Positions 8,243-17,864 are shown, counted from the stretch's first letter. The stretch: DNA of 64,000 bases from Pseudomonas sp. UBA5706 (GCF_002419965.1 NZ_DIHC01000011.1:124491-188490), one strand, 5' to 3'. Notes: generated by a model not told the origin, from the letters alone. Numbers and translations are program-made.

Positions 8243-9592
8243 GTGAGCACATCCTCATCACACGTGGACGACGCCAACGTGCGCGTCTTGCAGTCGGCGG
8301 TTTCGAAAGTCAAACATCATATCCTGCCGCTGTTCGTCATCATGTTCATCGTCAACTACATTGACCGGGTCAATATTGGCTTTGTGCGAAGTCACATGGA
8401 ACATGACCTGGGCATTGGTGCCGCCGCCTACGGCTTTGGTGCAGGCCTGTTCTTCATTGCATACGCGCTGTTCGAAGTGCCCTCCAACATCCTTTTGCAG
8501 AAAGTCGGTGCGCGCATCTGGCTGACCCGGATCATGCTGACCTGGGGTCTGGTGGCCGCAGGGATGGCCTTCATCCAGACCGAAACCCACTTTTATATCC
8601 TGCGCTTTCTATTGGGCGTGGCTGAGGCCGGGTTCTTTCCAGGCGTGATCTACTACTTCACCCGCTGGTTGCCAGGCGTCGAACGCGGCAAGGCGATTGC
8701 TATCTTCCTCAGTGGCTCAGCCTTTGCCTCGCTGATCTGCGGTCCGCTCTCCGGCCTGCTCTTGCAAATCGAGGGGCTGGGACTCCACGGCTGGCAGTGG
8801 ATGTACCTGATCGAAGGCCTGTTCTCGGTAGGCCTGTGCGTTTTCGTCTGGTTCTGGCTGGACTCAAGGCCTCACGACGCCAAGTGGCTGAGCAATGCTG
8901 AAAAGGACGCGCTGGTCAACACCATCGACGCCGAACAGCGCGCGCGTGAAGCGGCCACCCCGGTGAAGCTGTCCATTGGCAAGCTGCTCAAGGACCCGCA
9001 AATCCTGCTGTTCTGCCTGATGTACTTCTTCATTCAACTGACGATCTATGCCGCGACGTTCTGGCTGCCGAGCATCATCAGGAAGATGGGCGAGCTGAGC
9101 GACTTTCAGGTCGGGCTGTACAACTCGATTCCGTGGTTCATCGCCATTGTCTGCATGTATGGCTTTGCCAGCGCGTCAGCCAGGTGGAAATACCAGCAAG
9201 CCTGGGTCGCTGCCGCGCTGTTGATTGCCGCCGCCGGGATGTTCATGTCCACCACGGGCGGGCCGGTGTTCGCCTTCGTCGCGATCTGCTTTGCGGCCAT
9301 GGGTTTCAAATCGGCTTCGTCGCTGTTCTGGCCGATTCCCCAAGGCTATCTGGACGCGCGTATAGCAGCGGGTGTGATTGCCCTGATCAACTCGGTGGGC
9401 AACCTGGGCGGCTTCGTCGCACCCACCGCCTTCGGCATCCTCGAACAGCAGACCGGTTCGATTCAGGGCGGCCTGTATGGCCTCACCGCAACCTCGATCA
9501 TCGCTGCGATGCTGGTCTTCGCCGTACGCACCACGCCCAAACCCGGCGCGGCGTCGGTAGCCCGAGTGGATGCGACGCCCAGTCCTTCCTGA
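8243..9592 (+). CDS. gudP: MFS transporter, glucarate/galactarate type (ACS family)
   Basis: About twelve transmembrane segments begin near HHILPLFVIMFIVNYIDRVNIG, the signature opening of anion:cation symporter family members such as GudP/GarP. FFIAYALFEVPSNILLQKVGAR and GVAEAGFFPGVIYYFTRWLP are further family blocks. It should import D-glucarate or a related hexarate with protons. The GTG at 8243 is preferred because a GGGAG site lies about nine bases upstream; the longer frame from 8150 has no such site. Glucarate dehydratase follows 76 bases downstream on the same strand, supporting the substrate. The symbol is by analogy. Confidence 0.82.
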   Translation: MSTSSSHVDDANVRVLQSAVSKVKHHILPLFVIMFIVNYIDRVNIGFVRSHMEHDLGIGAAAYGFGAGLFFIAYALFEVPSNILLQKVGARIWLTRIMLTWGLVAAGMAFIQTETHFYILRFLLGVAEAGFFPGVIYYFTRWLPGVERGKAIAIFLSGSAFASLICGPLSGLLLQIEGLGLHGWQWMYLIEGLFSVGLCVFVWFWLDSRPHDAKWLSNAEKDALVNTIDAEQRAREAATPVKLSIGKLLKDPQILLFCLMYFFIQLTIYAATFWLPSIIRKMGELSDFQVGLYNSIPWFIAIVCMYGFASASARWKYQQAWVAAALLIAAAGMFMSTTGGPVFAFVAICFAAMGFKSASSLFWPIPQGYLDARIAAGVIALINSVGNLGGFVAPTAFGILEQQTGSIQGGLYGLTATSIIAAMLVFAVRTTPKPGAASVARVDATPSPS

Positions 9593-9668
9593 TGCTCAGT
9601 CACTTAAAAGCCTGAAACCCGTGTTAACGGCGCCGACCCAGGCGCCACGCAAACCCAAGGATTTAGCC

Positions 9669-11012
9669 ATGACCACACAGCATTCCGGCGGCACCCCCGT
9701 CATCACCCAGATGCAGGTCATCCCGGTGGCAGGCCATGACGACATGCTGCTCAACCTGAGCGGCGCCCACGGCCCTTACTTCACACGCAACATCGTGATT
9801 CTCAAGGACAACGCAGGCCACACCGGCGTGGGCGAGATTCCCGGCGGAGAAAAGATCCGCCAAACCCTGGAAGACGCCCGCACGCTGGTGGTCGGCAACA
9901 CCATCGGCAACTATCAAAAAATCCTCAACGATGTGCGCCGCACCTTCGCCGAGCGCGACTCGGGCGGTCGTGGCCTGCAGACCTTCGACCTGCGTATCAC
10001 CATTCACGCGGTCACCGGCATTGAAGCCGCCGTGCTCGACCTGCTCGGCCAACATCTGCACGTCCCGGTCGCGGCGCTGCTCGGTGAAGGCCAGCAGCGT
10101 GACGAAGTAAAAATGCTCGGTTACCTGTTTTACGTGGGCGACCAGACCAAGACCAACCTGCCGTATCGCACCGAAAACGACGCCGATAATGAATGGTTCC
10201 GCGTGCGTCACGAAGAGGCTTTGACTCCGGACGCTGTGGTGCGTCTGGCCGAAGCCGCGTTTGCCCAATATGGCTTTGAGGACTTCAAGCTCAAGGGCGG
10301 CGTGCTCAGTGGCGATGCGGAAATCGAAGCGGTGACCGCGCTGGCCGAGCGTTTTCCGAAGGCGCGCATCACCCTGGACCCCAACGGCGCCTGGTCGCTG
10401 AAGGAAGCGATCCGGCTGTGCCGCGATCAACACAAGGTCCTGGCCTACGCCGAAGACCCGTGCGGCGCGGAAAACGGTTACTCGGGCCGTGAAGTGATGG
10501 CTGAATTCCGCCGCGCCACCGGGCTGCGCACCGCGACCAACATGATTGCCACCGACTGGCGTGAAATGGGCCACGCAATCCAGCTGCAATCGGTGGACAT
10601 CCCGCTGGCCGATCCGCACTTCTGGACGATGCAGGGTTCGGTGCGCGTGGCGCACATGTGCAACGAATGGGGCCTGACCTGGGGTTCGCATTCCAACAAT
10701 CACTTCGACATTTCGCTGGCGATGTTTACCCAGGCGGCTGCCGCTGCGCCGGGCAACATCACCGCCATCGACACCCACTGGATCTGGCAGGACGGCCAAC
10801 GCCTGACCAAGGCGCCGCTGCAGATCATCGGCGGCAGCGTGCAAGTGCCGAAGAAGCCGGGGCTGGGGATTGAGATCGACATGGACCAAGTGGCCAAGGC
10901 CCACGAGCTGTACAAAGGCATGGGCCTGGGCGCGCGGGATGACAGCGCGGCCATGCAATTTTTGGTGCCTGACTGGACATTCAATAACAAGCAGCCTTGC
11001 CTCGTTCGATAG
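9669..11012 (+). CDS. gudD: Glucarate dehydratase
   Basis: This 447-residue enolase-superfamily enzyme dehydrates D-glucarate (and L-idarate) to 5-dehydro-4-deoxy-D-glucarate. Visible active-site parts are the general base in FKLKGG (Lys207), the metal-binding region TLDPNGAW (Asp237, Asn239), EDPCG (Glu262) and the second base in SHSNNHFD (His341). GYLFYVGD and TATNMIATDW are diagnostic for GudD. The start at 9669 gives the family's usual length. It probably forms a two-gene operon with the upstream transporter. Genes for the next step (KdgD or GarL) are not in the window. Confidence 0.95.
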   Translation: MTTQHSGGTPVITQMQVIPVAGHDDMLLNLSGAHGPYFTRNIVILKDNAGHTGVGEIPGGEKIRQTLEDARTLVVGNTIGNYQKILNDVRRTFAERDSGGRGLQTFDLRITIHAVTGIEAAVLDLLGQHLHVPVAALLGEGQQRDEVKMLGYLFYVGDQTKTNLPYRTENDADNEWFRVRHEEALTPDAVVRLAEAAFAQYGFEDFKLKGGVLSGDAEIEAVTALAERFPKARITLDPNGAWSLKEAIRLCRDQHKVLAYAEDPCGAENGYSGREVMAEFRRATGLRTATNMIATDWREMGHAIQLQSVDIPLADPHFWTMQGSVRVAHMCNEWGLTWGSHSNNHFDISLAMFTQAAAAAPGNITAIDTHWIWQDGQRLTKAPLQIIGGSVQVPKKPGLGIEIDMDQVAKAHELYKGMGLGARDDSAAMQFLVPDWTFNNKQPCLVR

Positions 11013-11191
11013 GCATTCAGGTTCGACTAACACCGGACGCCGTGCAGCGAGCGTCCGGCTGCCTGAAACCACTCCACATCAACTGCCCTATGGCGACCGG
11101 CGCGTATCCCCTTGCGCGCCGTTTTTCTTCGTTCATCCGGTCGCGCGCGGCGTGCTAAGGTTGGGCTCATCTCGCTGCAGTGAAGCTTGCC

Positions 11192-11845
11192 ATGCCCCAT
11201 CTCGCCCAGACCCACCCTCGCCTGACCATCGCCGTAGCCTTGGGCGCCGCCGGTGGTATTGCGGCTGCCGTCTTCGCGCCACACATTACCCTGACCAGCA
11301 AATGCCTGATCGCCTGGAACGTTGCGGGTTGGTTCTACATGGTGCTGATCATGATCCGTACCTTTAAATCCAATGCCGAGGACGTCAGGCGCATCGCCGA
11401 AATCGAGGATGAAAACGCAGGCCTGGTGTTGATGGTGGTCTGCGTCGCCGCCATCGCCAGTCTTGCCGCCATCGTACTGGAGCTGGCGAACATCAAGGGC
11501 ATGTCGGACAGCGACAAGGCCCTGCACTACGCGTTCACGGGCTTGACCATTGTCGGGTCGTGGTTATTGATCGGGGTGATCTTCAGCCTGCATTACGCGC
11601 GCATGTTCTACACCTGGGACGGTGACGATGCAGGCCTGAGGTTCGCTGATGGCGAGCAGAATCCGGATTATTGGGATTTTCTGTATTTCTCTTTCACCAT
11701 CAGCGTCGCGGTGCAGACGTCCGATGTGGGGGTCGCTACCCGGGAATTGCGCAAGGTGGTGCTGGCGCAGTCGCTGATCGGTTTTTTGTTCAATACGTCG
11801 ATTCTCGGCTTTTCCATCAACATCGCGGCGGGCCTATTTAACTGA
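11192..11845 (+). CDS. DUF1345 inner-membrane protein
   Basis: Five or so hydrophobic helices span this 217-residue protein. The C-terminal block FLYFSFTISVAVQTSDVGV followed by TRELRKVVLAQSLIGFLFNTS is the signature of DUF1345. The family's role is unknown. A GTG four codons upstream (11180) is an alternative start. It stands alone, with about 180 bases before it and about 260 after. Confidence 0.85.
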   Translation: MPHLAQTHPRLTIAVALGAAGGIAAAVFAPHITLTSKCLIAWNVAGWFYMVLIMIRTFKSNAEDVRRIAEIEDENAGLVLMVVCVAAIASLAAIVLELANIKGMSDSDKALHYAFTGLTIVGSWLLIGVIFSLHYARMFYTWDGDDAGLRFADGEQNPDYWDFLYFSFTISVAVQTSDVGVATRELRKVVLAQSLIGFLFNTSILGFSINIAAGLFN

Positions 11846-12104
11846 CGCGCTGTTGGAGCCGGCGTGCTGGTAGACAGGGCGCAACAGGGGGCAGGTGTCG
11901 ACGGGTTTTCCCTATTCGCTGCCCTCGTAACGTCTCCCACACAGGCAGTGGGCCTGGCGAAACGTTTGCGTAACCGCAACGCCTGCAGGCCGTGAGGCCG
12001 TCCCGGGCGCAGGCCGCTACGGGTTATAGGGTTCAATTCCTGATGAGGCAGGCGTACTGTTAGCGCCACACATCCAATGCAATCCTTGAACGAGGCGTCT
12101 CCGA

Positions 12105-13073
12105 ATGACTCAGGGTTCCGCGCTGAGAATTGCCGTACTCGATGACTGGCAATCTGTCGCTCAAAAAGTGGTGGACTGGACGGCACTCGACCCGATTGGC
12201 GACGTCAGTTTCCTGCACGACTATCCCGCCGACACAGCGACCGTGGCCACTCGTCTGCAAGGCTTCGACGTCATCTGCGTCATGCGCGAGCGGACGATTT
12301 TCGACGACGCCCTGCTCGGCCAGTTACCCAAGCTGAAATTGCTGGTAACCGGCGGCATGCGTAACGCCGCGCTGGACCTCAACGCGGCTACCCGTCTGGG
12401 CATCACCGTGGTCGGCACCGAAAGCTACAAGTACGCCGCACCCGAGCTGACCTGGGCGCTGATCATGGCCGTCACGCGCAACATCGTCGACGAGGCCAAC
12501 TCCCTGCGGGCAGGCCATTGGCAGGTCGGGATCGGCAGCGATCTGCAGGGCAAGACCCTGGGCATCGTCGGTCTGGGCAGCATTGGGCAGAAGATCGCCC
12601 GCTATGCGCAGGCCTTCGACATGAAGGTCATCGCCTGGAGCGAAAACCTCACCGCCGAGCGCGCCGCCGAGCACGGCGTGACATGGGTCAGCAAGCAGAC
12701 GCTGTTCGAGCAGTCGGACATCGTCTCGGTGAACCTGGTGCTCAGTGACCGCAGCCGTGGTCTGGTGGACGGCGAATCGCTGAACCGGATGAAGCCTACG
12801 GCGTACCTGATCAATACGTCTCGCGGGCCGATTGTCGATGAGAACGCGCTGATCGAGGCGCTCGAGCAGAACAAGATCGCGGGTGCGGCACTGGATGTCT
12901 ACAGCGTCGAACCGCTGCCTGCCGATCATCCCTTCCGCACCCTGCCCAATCTGCTGGCAACGCCGCACGTGGGTTATGTCACCGAGAACAACTACCTAAT
13001 GTTCTACGGTCAGATGATCGAGGATATTCAGGCCTGGCAGGCGGGGAGCCCGATTCGGTTGCTTGCTGGATGA
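12105..13073 (+). CDS. D-2-hydroxyacid dehydrogenase family protein
   Basis: The protein (322 residues) has the two-domain plan of NAD-dependent D-2-hydroxyacid dehydrogenases. The NAD motif is VGLGSIG at about 155-161, and the catalytic triad reads as Arg240 (NTSRGPIVDE), Glu269 (YSVEPLP) and His288 (TPHVGY). It interconverts a 2-hydroxy acid and its 2-oxo acid; the substrate is not given by the sequence. The nicotinamidase gene begins about 100 bases downstream on the same strand. A link to the glucarate or glycerate genes is possible but unproven. Confidence 0.9.
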   Translation: MTQGSALRIAVLDDWQSVAQKVVDWTALDPIGDVSFLHDYPADTATVATRLQGFDVICVMRERTIFDDALLGQLPKLKLLVTGGMRNAALDLNAATRLGITVVGTESYKYAAPELTWALIMAVTRNIVDEANSLRAGHWQVGIGSDLQGKTLGIVGLGSIGQKIARYAQAFDMKVIAWSENLTAERAAEHGVTWVSKQTLFEQSDIVSVNLVLSDRSRGLVDGESLNRMKPTAYLINTSRGPIVDENALIEALEQNKIAGAALDVYSVEPLPADHPFRTLPNLLATPHVGYVTENNYLMFYGQMIEDIQAWQAGSPIRLLAG

Positions 13074-13170
13074 AGCAGCGCCTCTTGCTGTCATGCCGGT
13101 CGCACTCGGCAACGGTCGCCACGCTGCCCGCCATGCATCGGACTCAATTAACCCATCGAGGATTACAAGG

Positions 13171-13821
13171 ATGCCCACCTCTCTCTCCCGACTCGCCGCT
13201 GACCCGCGTTCCGTACTGCTGGTCATCGACATGCAGTACGACTTCCTGCCCGGCGGCGCGCTGGCTGTGGCCGGAGGCGATACGCTGGTGCCGTTGATCA
13301 ACCGCCTCGGCGCGCAGTTTCGCAACGTGGTAATCAGCCAGGACTGGCACCCCGCCGAGCATATTTCCTTCGCCTCAAGCCACGCCGGACGCCAACCGTT
13401 CGATAGCATCACCCTGCCCTGCGGCCCGCAGACGCTTTGGCCGGACCACTGCATCCAGGGCACCCGAGGCGCCGAAATGCATGCCGGCCTGAATCTTCCC
13501 CATGTCCAGTTGATTCTGCGCAAGGGCTGCAATCCCGGTATCGACAGCTACTCGGCGTTCGTCGAGGCAGACCGCACGACGCAGACCGGCCTGGCCGGGT
13601 ATCTGAAGGAGCGCGGCATCGACAGTGTGTTCGTGGTCGGCCTGGCGCTGGATTACTGCGTGGCCTGGACGGCACTGGACGCACGGGCGGCAGGCTTCAA
13701 CACCTGGGTGATCACCGATGCCTGCAAGCCCATCGACCTGGGCGGGTCGTTGGACAAGGCGTGGAGGGATTTCCAGGCAGCGGATGTGATGCGGATCAAC
13801 AGCCGCGATTTGGTTGACTGA
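13171..13821 (+). CDS. pncA: Nicotinamidase
   Basis: The 216-residue isochorismatase-fold enzyme hydrolyses nicotinamide to nicotinate and ammonia for NAD salvage. The catalytic triad is visible as Asp20 (LLVIDMQYDF), Lys118 (ILRKG) and Cys163 (ALDYCVAWTA). The metal site shows Asp58 and His60 (SQDWH) and His93 (PDHC). The start at 13171 follows an ACAAGG-type site and gives the normal length. The triad and metal ligands together separate it from other isochorismatase-like hydrolases. Confidence 0.93.
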   Translation: MPTSLSRLAADPRSVLLVIDMQYDFLPGGALAVAGGDTLVPLINRLGAQFRNVVISQDWHPAEHISFASSHAGRQPFDSITLPCGPQTLWPDHCIQGTRGAEMHAGLNLPHVQLILRKGCNPGIDSYSAFVEADRTTQTGLAGYLKERGIDSVFVVGLALDYCVAWTALDARAAGFNTWVITDACKPIDLGGSLDKAWRDFQAADVMRINSRDLVD

Positions 13822-13928
13822 CCCCTCCGTTCTTCGGGACTTGGGCGGGTACCAGCCCAAGCACCACCTGTGTATGAGCGTGCTCACGATGGCTCGGATT
13901 CAGACCCTACATCCGCTGCGGCTGTGCC

Positions 13929-13959
13929 GATCCTTCGCGAGCGAGCTCGCTGCCACAGG
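13929..13959. repeat. Single REP-type palindrome
   Basis: The stretch around TTCGCGAGCGAGCTCGC is an imperfect palindrome of the same family as the arms of the REPIN near 7.0 kb. It lies in the gap between two convergent genes (nicotinamidase and an acetyltransferase). No partner arm is present. Confidence 0.55.
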
Positions 13960-13976
13960 TGATGCGCGAGGCTAAG

Positions 13977-14462
13977 TCACCCTTGCCCTAGCGCAAATCG
14001 TTTCAACCCTTCCCCCTCCATCCGGTAGCGCACCCACTCATCCTGCGGCTCGGCCCCGATCGATGTGTAGAAATCGATCGCCGGCTGATTCCAGTCCAGC
14101 ACGCTCCATTCGAAACGGCCGCAGCCGGTGTCGTGGGCGATTTTCGCCAGATGGCGAAGCAACTGCTTGCCTGCGCCGATGCCGCGTTGTGTGGCCGAGA
14201 CGAACAGGTCTTCAAGGTAAAGCCCTTTGCGGCCCTGCCAGGTGGAATAGCTAAGGAAATACACGGCGAAGCCGATGGGCTCATCATCCAGCAGACAGAT
14301 CAGCGCCTTGGCCGGCGACGCCTCATCGAACAGGCTGCGCTCGATGTCAGCCACGTTGGCCTTGACCTCATGTTCGGCTTTTTCATAGATGGCCAGCTCG
14401 GTAATGAAGCCCAGTATCACAGCGGCATCGGCGCGGGTGGCATCGCGGATTTGAAGGGGCAC
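13977..14462 (-). CDS. GNAT-family N-acetyltransferase (diamine/spermidine acetyltransferase-like)
   Basis: The 161-residue protein opens with IRDATRADAAVILGFITELA and carries LEDLFVSATQRGIGAGKQLL, the acetyl-CoA pyrophosphate loop (Q/RxxGxG/A). Together with FEWSVLDWNQPAIDFYTSIGA this resembles spermidine/diamine N-acetyltransferase relatives. It transfers acetyl from acetyl-CoA to an amine; the substrate is unproven. It converges on nicotinamidase and is divergent from the FNT channel. Confidence 0.85.
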   Translation of the reverse strand: MPLQIRDATRADAAVILGFITELAIYEKAEHEVKANVADIERSLFDEASPAKALICLLDDEPIGFAVYFLSYSTWQGRKGLYLEDLFVSATQRGIGAGKQLLRHLAKIAHDTGCGRFEWSVLDWNQPAIDFYTSIGAEPQDEWVRYRMEGEGLKRFALGQG

Positions 14463-14602
14463 GGCAGGGTCTCCAGGGTTAATGAAAAGGCCGTCGTCCA
14501 GCGCGAACGACGGGAACCGAATTGTGTCTCACCCATCAGCGCGGCGCAGCAGACAACTCCAAAAAAACTGACCGTCCACCCCAGAAAAGCCAAAGGATCA
14601 TC

Positions 14603-15529
14603 ATGGACACTGAACAAGACGGTAAGACCCCGGGCCTGACGGCCGAGGAAGAACGTGACATCGGCGAGAATCAACCGCCCCGCGCCGCCGTGCTGCACGA
14701 GACGATCCGCATGCAGGGCGACCAGGAACTGGAACGCAACGTAGCCGCGCTGTTCTGGTCGGCCCTGGCCGCCGGGCTGACCATGGGCCTGTCGCTGATG
14801 GCCATGGGTTTGCTCAACTCGCGCCTGCCGGACGGTGAAGCGTTCAAGGTGATCGCCAGCGTTGGCTACAGCGCGGGCTTTCTGGCGGTGATACTCGCGC
14901 GTCAACAGTTGTTTACCGAAAACACCCTGACTGCGGTGCTGCCGGTAATGAGCAAGCCGACGCTGAGCAATTTCATCCGCTTGCTGCGGCTGTGGACCGT
15001 CGTGCTGGTGGGCAATCTCTGCGGCACGCTGCTGGTGGCCTACGTCATGCTGCACCTGCCGATCTTCGACACCAAGACCGATCAGGCTTTTCTGGAGATC
15101 GGGCGCAAGGTCATGGAAAACGGCCCCGCCCAGATGTTCGCCAAGGGCATCGTGTCGGGCTGGATGATCGCCACCATGGTGTGGATGATCCCGTCCATGG
15201 AAAACGCCAAGATGTGGATCATCCTCATGATCACCTACCTCATGGCGCTGGGAGATTTCACCCACATCGTGGTCGGCTCGGCAGAGGTCTCCTACCTGGT
15301 GTTCGCCGGTGAGCTATCGTGGAAGGAGTTCTGGTTGGTGTTCGCCGGACCCACCCTGGGCGGCAATATCATCGGAGGCAGCTTTATCTTCGCGCTGATC
15401 AGCCATGCGCAGATTCGCAGTGAGAGCGGCAAGCCGAAGAAGGGGACTGCGCAGAAGAATGATGGCACGTCGAAGAAACAGCCACGTGGGCCGGCAGAGG
15501 GCATCTCGCGAGCCTGCGAGAAGGACTGA
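14603..15529 (+). CDS. Formate/nitrite transporter (FNT) family protein, YfdC-like
   Basis: Residues about 45-270 hold six hydrophobic segments with FNT features (SALAAGLTMGLSLM, ILARQQLFTENTLTAVLPVM, AKGIVSGWMIATMVWM). The N-terminal 40 and C-terminal 40 residues are charged cytosolic tails, as in YfdC-type members. It should be a pentameric inner-membrane channel for small monovalent anions. No formate or nitrite enzyme gene is nearby, so the substrate is open. AAAGGA precedes the ATG. Confidence 0.85.
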   Translation: MDTEQDGKTPGLTAEEERDIGENQPPRAAVLHETIRMQGDQELERNVAALFWSALAAGLTMGLSLMAMGLLNSRLPDGEAFKVIASVGYSAGFLAVILARQQLFTENTLTAVLPVMSKPTLSNFIRLLRLWTVVLVGNLCGTLLVAYVMLHLPIFDTKTDQAFLEIGRKVMENGPAQMFAKGIVSGWMIATMVWMIPSMENAKMWIILMITYLMALGDFTHIVVGSAEVSYLVFAGELSWKEFWLVFAGPTLGGNIIGGSFIFALISHAQIRSESGKPKKGTAQKNDGTSKKQPRGPAEGISRACEKD

Positions 15530-15729
15530 ACGCAGCCAGCCTCTGCCCGAAGGGTGTGGGAATCGGGCTTGCCGACGAGCTGCGGGGAACCGGCAGCGTC
15601 ACTTCGACATGCATTGCGACAGACCCATTGACGTGCATGGACGTGCTGACGCTGCGCTGCAGATCGTCAACCCGCCGGGCTCCACGCCCCGCGGGCAAAA
15701 TCAAAAGCACAATTTCGGCGCGAATGAGC

Positions 15730-15750
15730 TTCTTAAATTATTTTTAAGAA
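15730..15750. promoter_or_regulatory. Perfect AT-rich inverted repeat before the two-component operon
   Basis: Arms TTCTTAAA (15730-15737) and TTTAAGAA (15743-15750) are exact reverse complements around TTATT. The site stands out in GC-rich surroundings and ends 61 bases before the response-regulator start. It is a candidate binding site for the regulator itself (autoregulation) or the AT-rich core of its promoter. Confidence 0.5.
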
Positions 15751-15811
15751 AGCCTCACTGCGTTTAAAGGCAAAATACAGCCTTCAGTCACTACGTGGTT
15801 CAGGCAATCCA

Positions 15812-16495
15812 ATGACCCGAATTCTGACAATCGAAGACGATGCCGTCACAGCCAAGGAAATCGTTGCCGAATTAAGTAGCCATGGCCTGCAGGTAGACTG
15901 GGTCGACAATGGCCGCGAGGGCCTGGTACGTGCCGTCAGCGGCGATTACGACCTGATCACCCTGGACCGGATGTTGCCTGAAGTCGACGGCCTGGCGATT
16001 GTCACCACCATGCGCGCGCTGGGCATCGCCACGCCGATCCTGATGATCAGCGCCCTGTCCGATGTCGACGAACGCGTTCGTGGTCTGCGCGCGGGGGGCG
16101 ACGACTACCTGTCCAAGCCCTTTGCTTCCGATGAAATGGCCGCGCGGGTCGAGGTCCTGTTGCGCCGCAGCAACCCGGTGACCCAGGCCGAAACCATGCT
16201 CAAGGTTGCCGATCTGGAGCTGAACCTGATCACCCGCGAAGCCAGCCGCGCCGGGCAGCCGCTGAATCTGCTGCCGACCGAATACAAACTGTTGGAATTT
16301 CTGATGCGCAACAACGGCCAGATCATCACCCGCATGATGATCTTCGAGGAAGTCTGGGGTTACCACTTCGACCCGGGCACCAACCTCATCGACGTGCACA
16401 TCGGTCGCTTGCGCAAGAAAATCGATCCCCCTACCCTGACGCCGCTGATACGTACCGTTCGAGGCTCAGGTTATGTCATTGCCGAACCCGTCTAA
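15812..16495 (+). CDS. OmpR-family response regulator
   Basis: This 227-residue protein has a receiver domain with acidic pocket Asp9/Asp10, phospho-acceptor Asp52 (TLDRMLPEVDG) and Lys102 (YLSKPF), followed by an OmpR/PhoB winged helix (LNLLPTEYKLLEFL through RTVRGSGYVI). Its 3' end overlaps the histidine kinase start by 23 bases, so the two are translated together. The RND efflux genes begin about 2 kb downstream on the same strand, with one opposite-strand gene between, and are a plausible target. Confidence 0.95.
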   Translation: MTRILTIEDDAVTAKEIVAELSSHGLQVDWVDNGREGLVRAVSGDYDLITLDRMLPEVDGLAIVTTMRALGIATPILMISALSDVDERVRGLRAGGDDYLSKPFASDEMAARVEVLLRRSNPVTQAETMLKVADLELNLITREASRAGQPLNLLPTEYKLLEFLMRNNGQIITRMMIFEEVWGYHFDPGTNLIDVHIGRLRKKIDPPTLTPLIRTVRGSGYVIAEPV

Positions 16496-17864
16496 GGGCT
16501 GGCGCTCCTCCAGCAGTCGTCTGCTGGCGCTTTACAGTTTTCTGTTCGTGGCCTGGAGCAGCATCCTCATGGGGGTGCTGTACTGGGAAGTCACCAGCTA
16601 CCTGAACACCCTCGCCCGCCACTCGCTGATGCAACGCCAGCAGCTGTTTTCGCGTTTTCAGGGTGCGCAACTGGACGATGCCCTGCGCACCAGCGACAAG
16701 TTCGACATCCGTACCGTCGATGCCTATGGGTTGTTCGACAAAGACCTGAAACCGATCAGCGGGCCGGTCCACGAAATCCCCGACGGACTCAAGCTGACCG
16801 GGGAAATTCAAGAACTGGACACCTGCATCGATTCCGACGACCCGGACCTGCCGCCCGCCAGTTGCGATGCGGTGGCCATTCACACCCTCGACGACCGCTG
16901 GTTGATTCTGGTGCGTGACAACGGTTCGCTATTCGCCGTGACCACGCTGATTCTGCGCGCGTTGTTGTGGGGGATTTCGCTGACCATCATTCCCGGCATC
17001 GCCGGCTGGCATCTCTTGCGTCGCCGACCACTCAGGCGCATTGGTGCGATTCAGGCCAGCGCCGAAGCCATCGTCACCGGCGACCTGACCCGACGGCTGC
17101 CAGTGTCCGATCGTCGCGACGAACTGGACATGCTGGCCGACATCGTCAACGCCATGCTCGACCGTATCGAACGGCTGATGAACGAGGTCAAAGGTGTCTG
17201 CGACAACATCGCCCATGACCTGCGCACGCCGCTGACCCGCCTGCGCGCACAGCTTTATCGCATCCAGCAACAGTCCCCTGAACACTCGCCGCAAGGCGAG
17301 CAAATGGCCCAGGTCATTGCCGACGCCGACACCTTGATGGCGCGCTTTCGTGGATTGCTGCGAATCTCCGAGCTGGAAGATCACCAGCGCCGCTCAGCCT
17401 TTGATCAGCTCGACGCATTGCCATTGCTGCAGGAACTGCACGACTTTTACCTGCCGCTGGCCGAAGAAGGCGGCGTTTCCCTGCGACTCAAAGTCACCGA
17501 CAGCCTGCCGCCCCTGATCGGTGATCGGGCCTTGTTGTTCGAGGCCTTGTCGAATTTGCTGAGCAACTCGATCAAATTCACCCCGGCGGGTGGCCAGGTC
17601 CTGCTGATTGCCCGCGCCGAAGGCGACACTACGTTCATCGAAGTCCAGGACACCGGCCCCGGCATCCCTGACGCTGAGCGTGAGGCGGTATTCAAACGTT
17701 TCTACCGCAGCGAAACCGGCAATCAGCAGAGCGGCTTCGGCCTGGGGTTGTCCATCGTCGCGGCCATCGTCAACCTGCACGGCTTCAAATTGCGCATCGG
17801 CAACAGCCCGTCCGGCGGCGCGAGCCTGGTGCTGGAGTGTCGGCAGGTATTGGCGTTGGGCTAA
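16473..17864 (+). CDS. Sensor histidine kinase, partner of the upstream regulator
   Basis: Two membrane helices (about 18-40 and 153-178) enclose a periplasmic sensor region of about 110 residues that contains two cysteines in LDTCIDSDDPDLPPASCD. A HAMP linker follows, then the H-box with His248 (DNIAHDLRTPLTRL), N-box (NLLSNSIKF), G1 (DTGPGIP) and G2 (GFGLGLSIV). All catalytic boxes are intact. The cysteine pair in the sensor loop may form a disulfide. The signal is unknown. Confidence 0.94.
   Translation: MSLPNPSKGWRSSSSRLLALYSFLFVAWSSILMGVLYWEVTSYLNTLARHSLMQRQQLFSRFQGAQLDDALRTSDKFDIRTVDAYGLFDKDLKPISGPVHEIPDGLKLTGEIQELDTCIDSDDPDLPPASCDAVAIHTLDDRWLILVRDNGSLFAVTTLILRALLWGISLTIIPGIAGWHLLRRRPLRRIGAIQASAEAIVTGDLTRRLPVSDRRDELDMLADIVNAMLDRIERLMNEVKGVCDNIAHDLRTPLTRLRAQLYRIQQQSPEHSPQGEQMAQVIADADTLMARFRGLLRISELEDHQRRSAFDQLDALPLLQELHDFYLPLAEEGGVSLRLKVTDSLPPLIGDRALLFEALSNLLSNSIKFTPAGGQVLLIARAEGDTTFIEVQDTGPGIPDAEREAVFKRFYRSETGNQQSGFGLGLSIVAAIVNLHGFKLRIGNSPSGGASLVLECRQVLALG

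Noticed and set aside
9663..11072. 469-codon minus-strand frame
   Set aside because: It mirrors glucarate dehydratase and has no recognisable domain.
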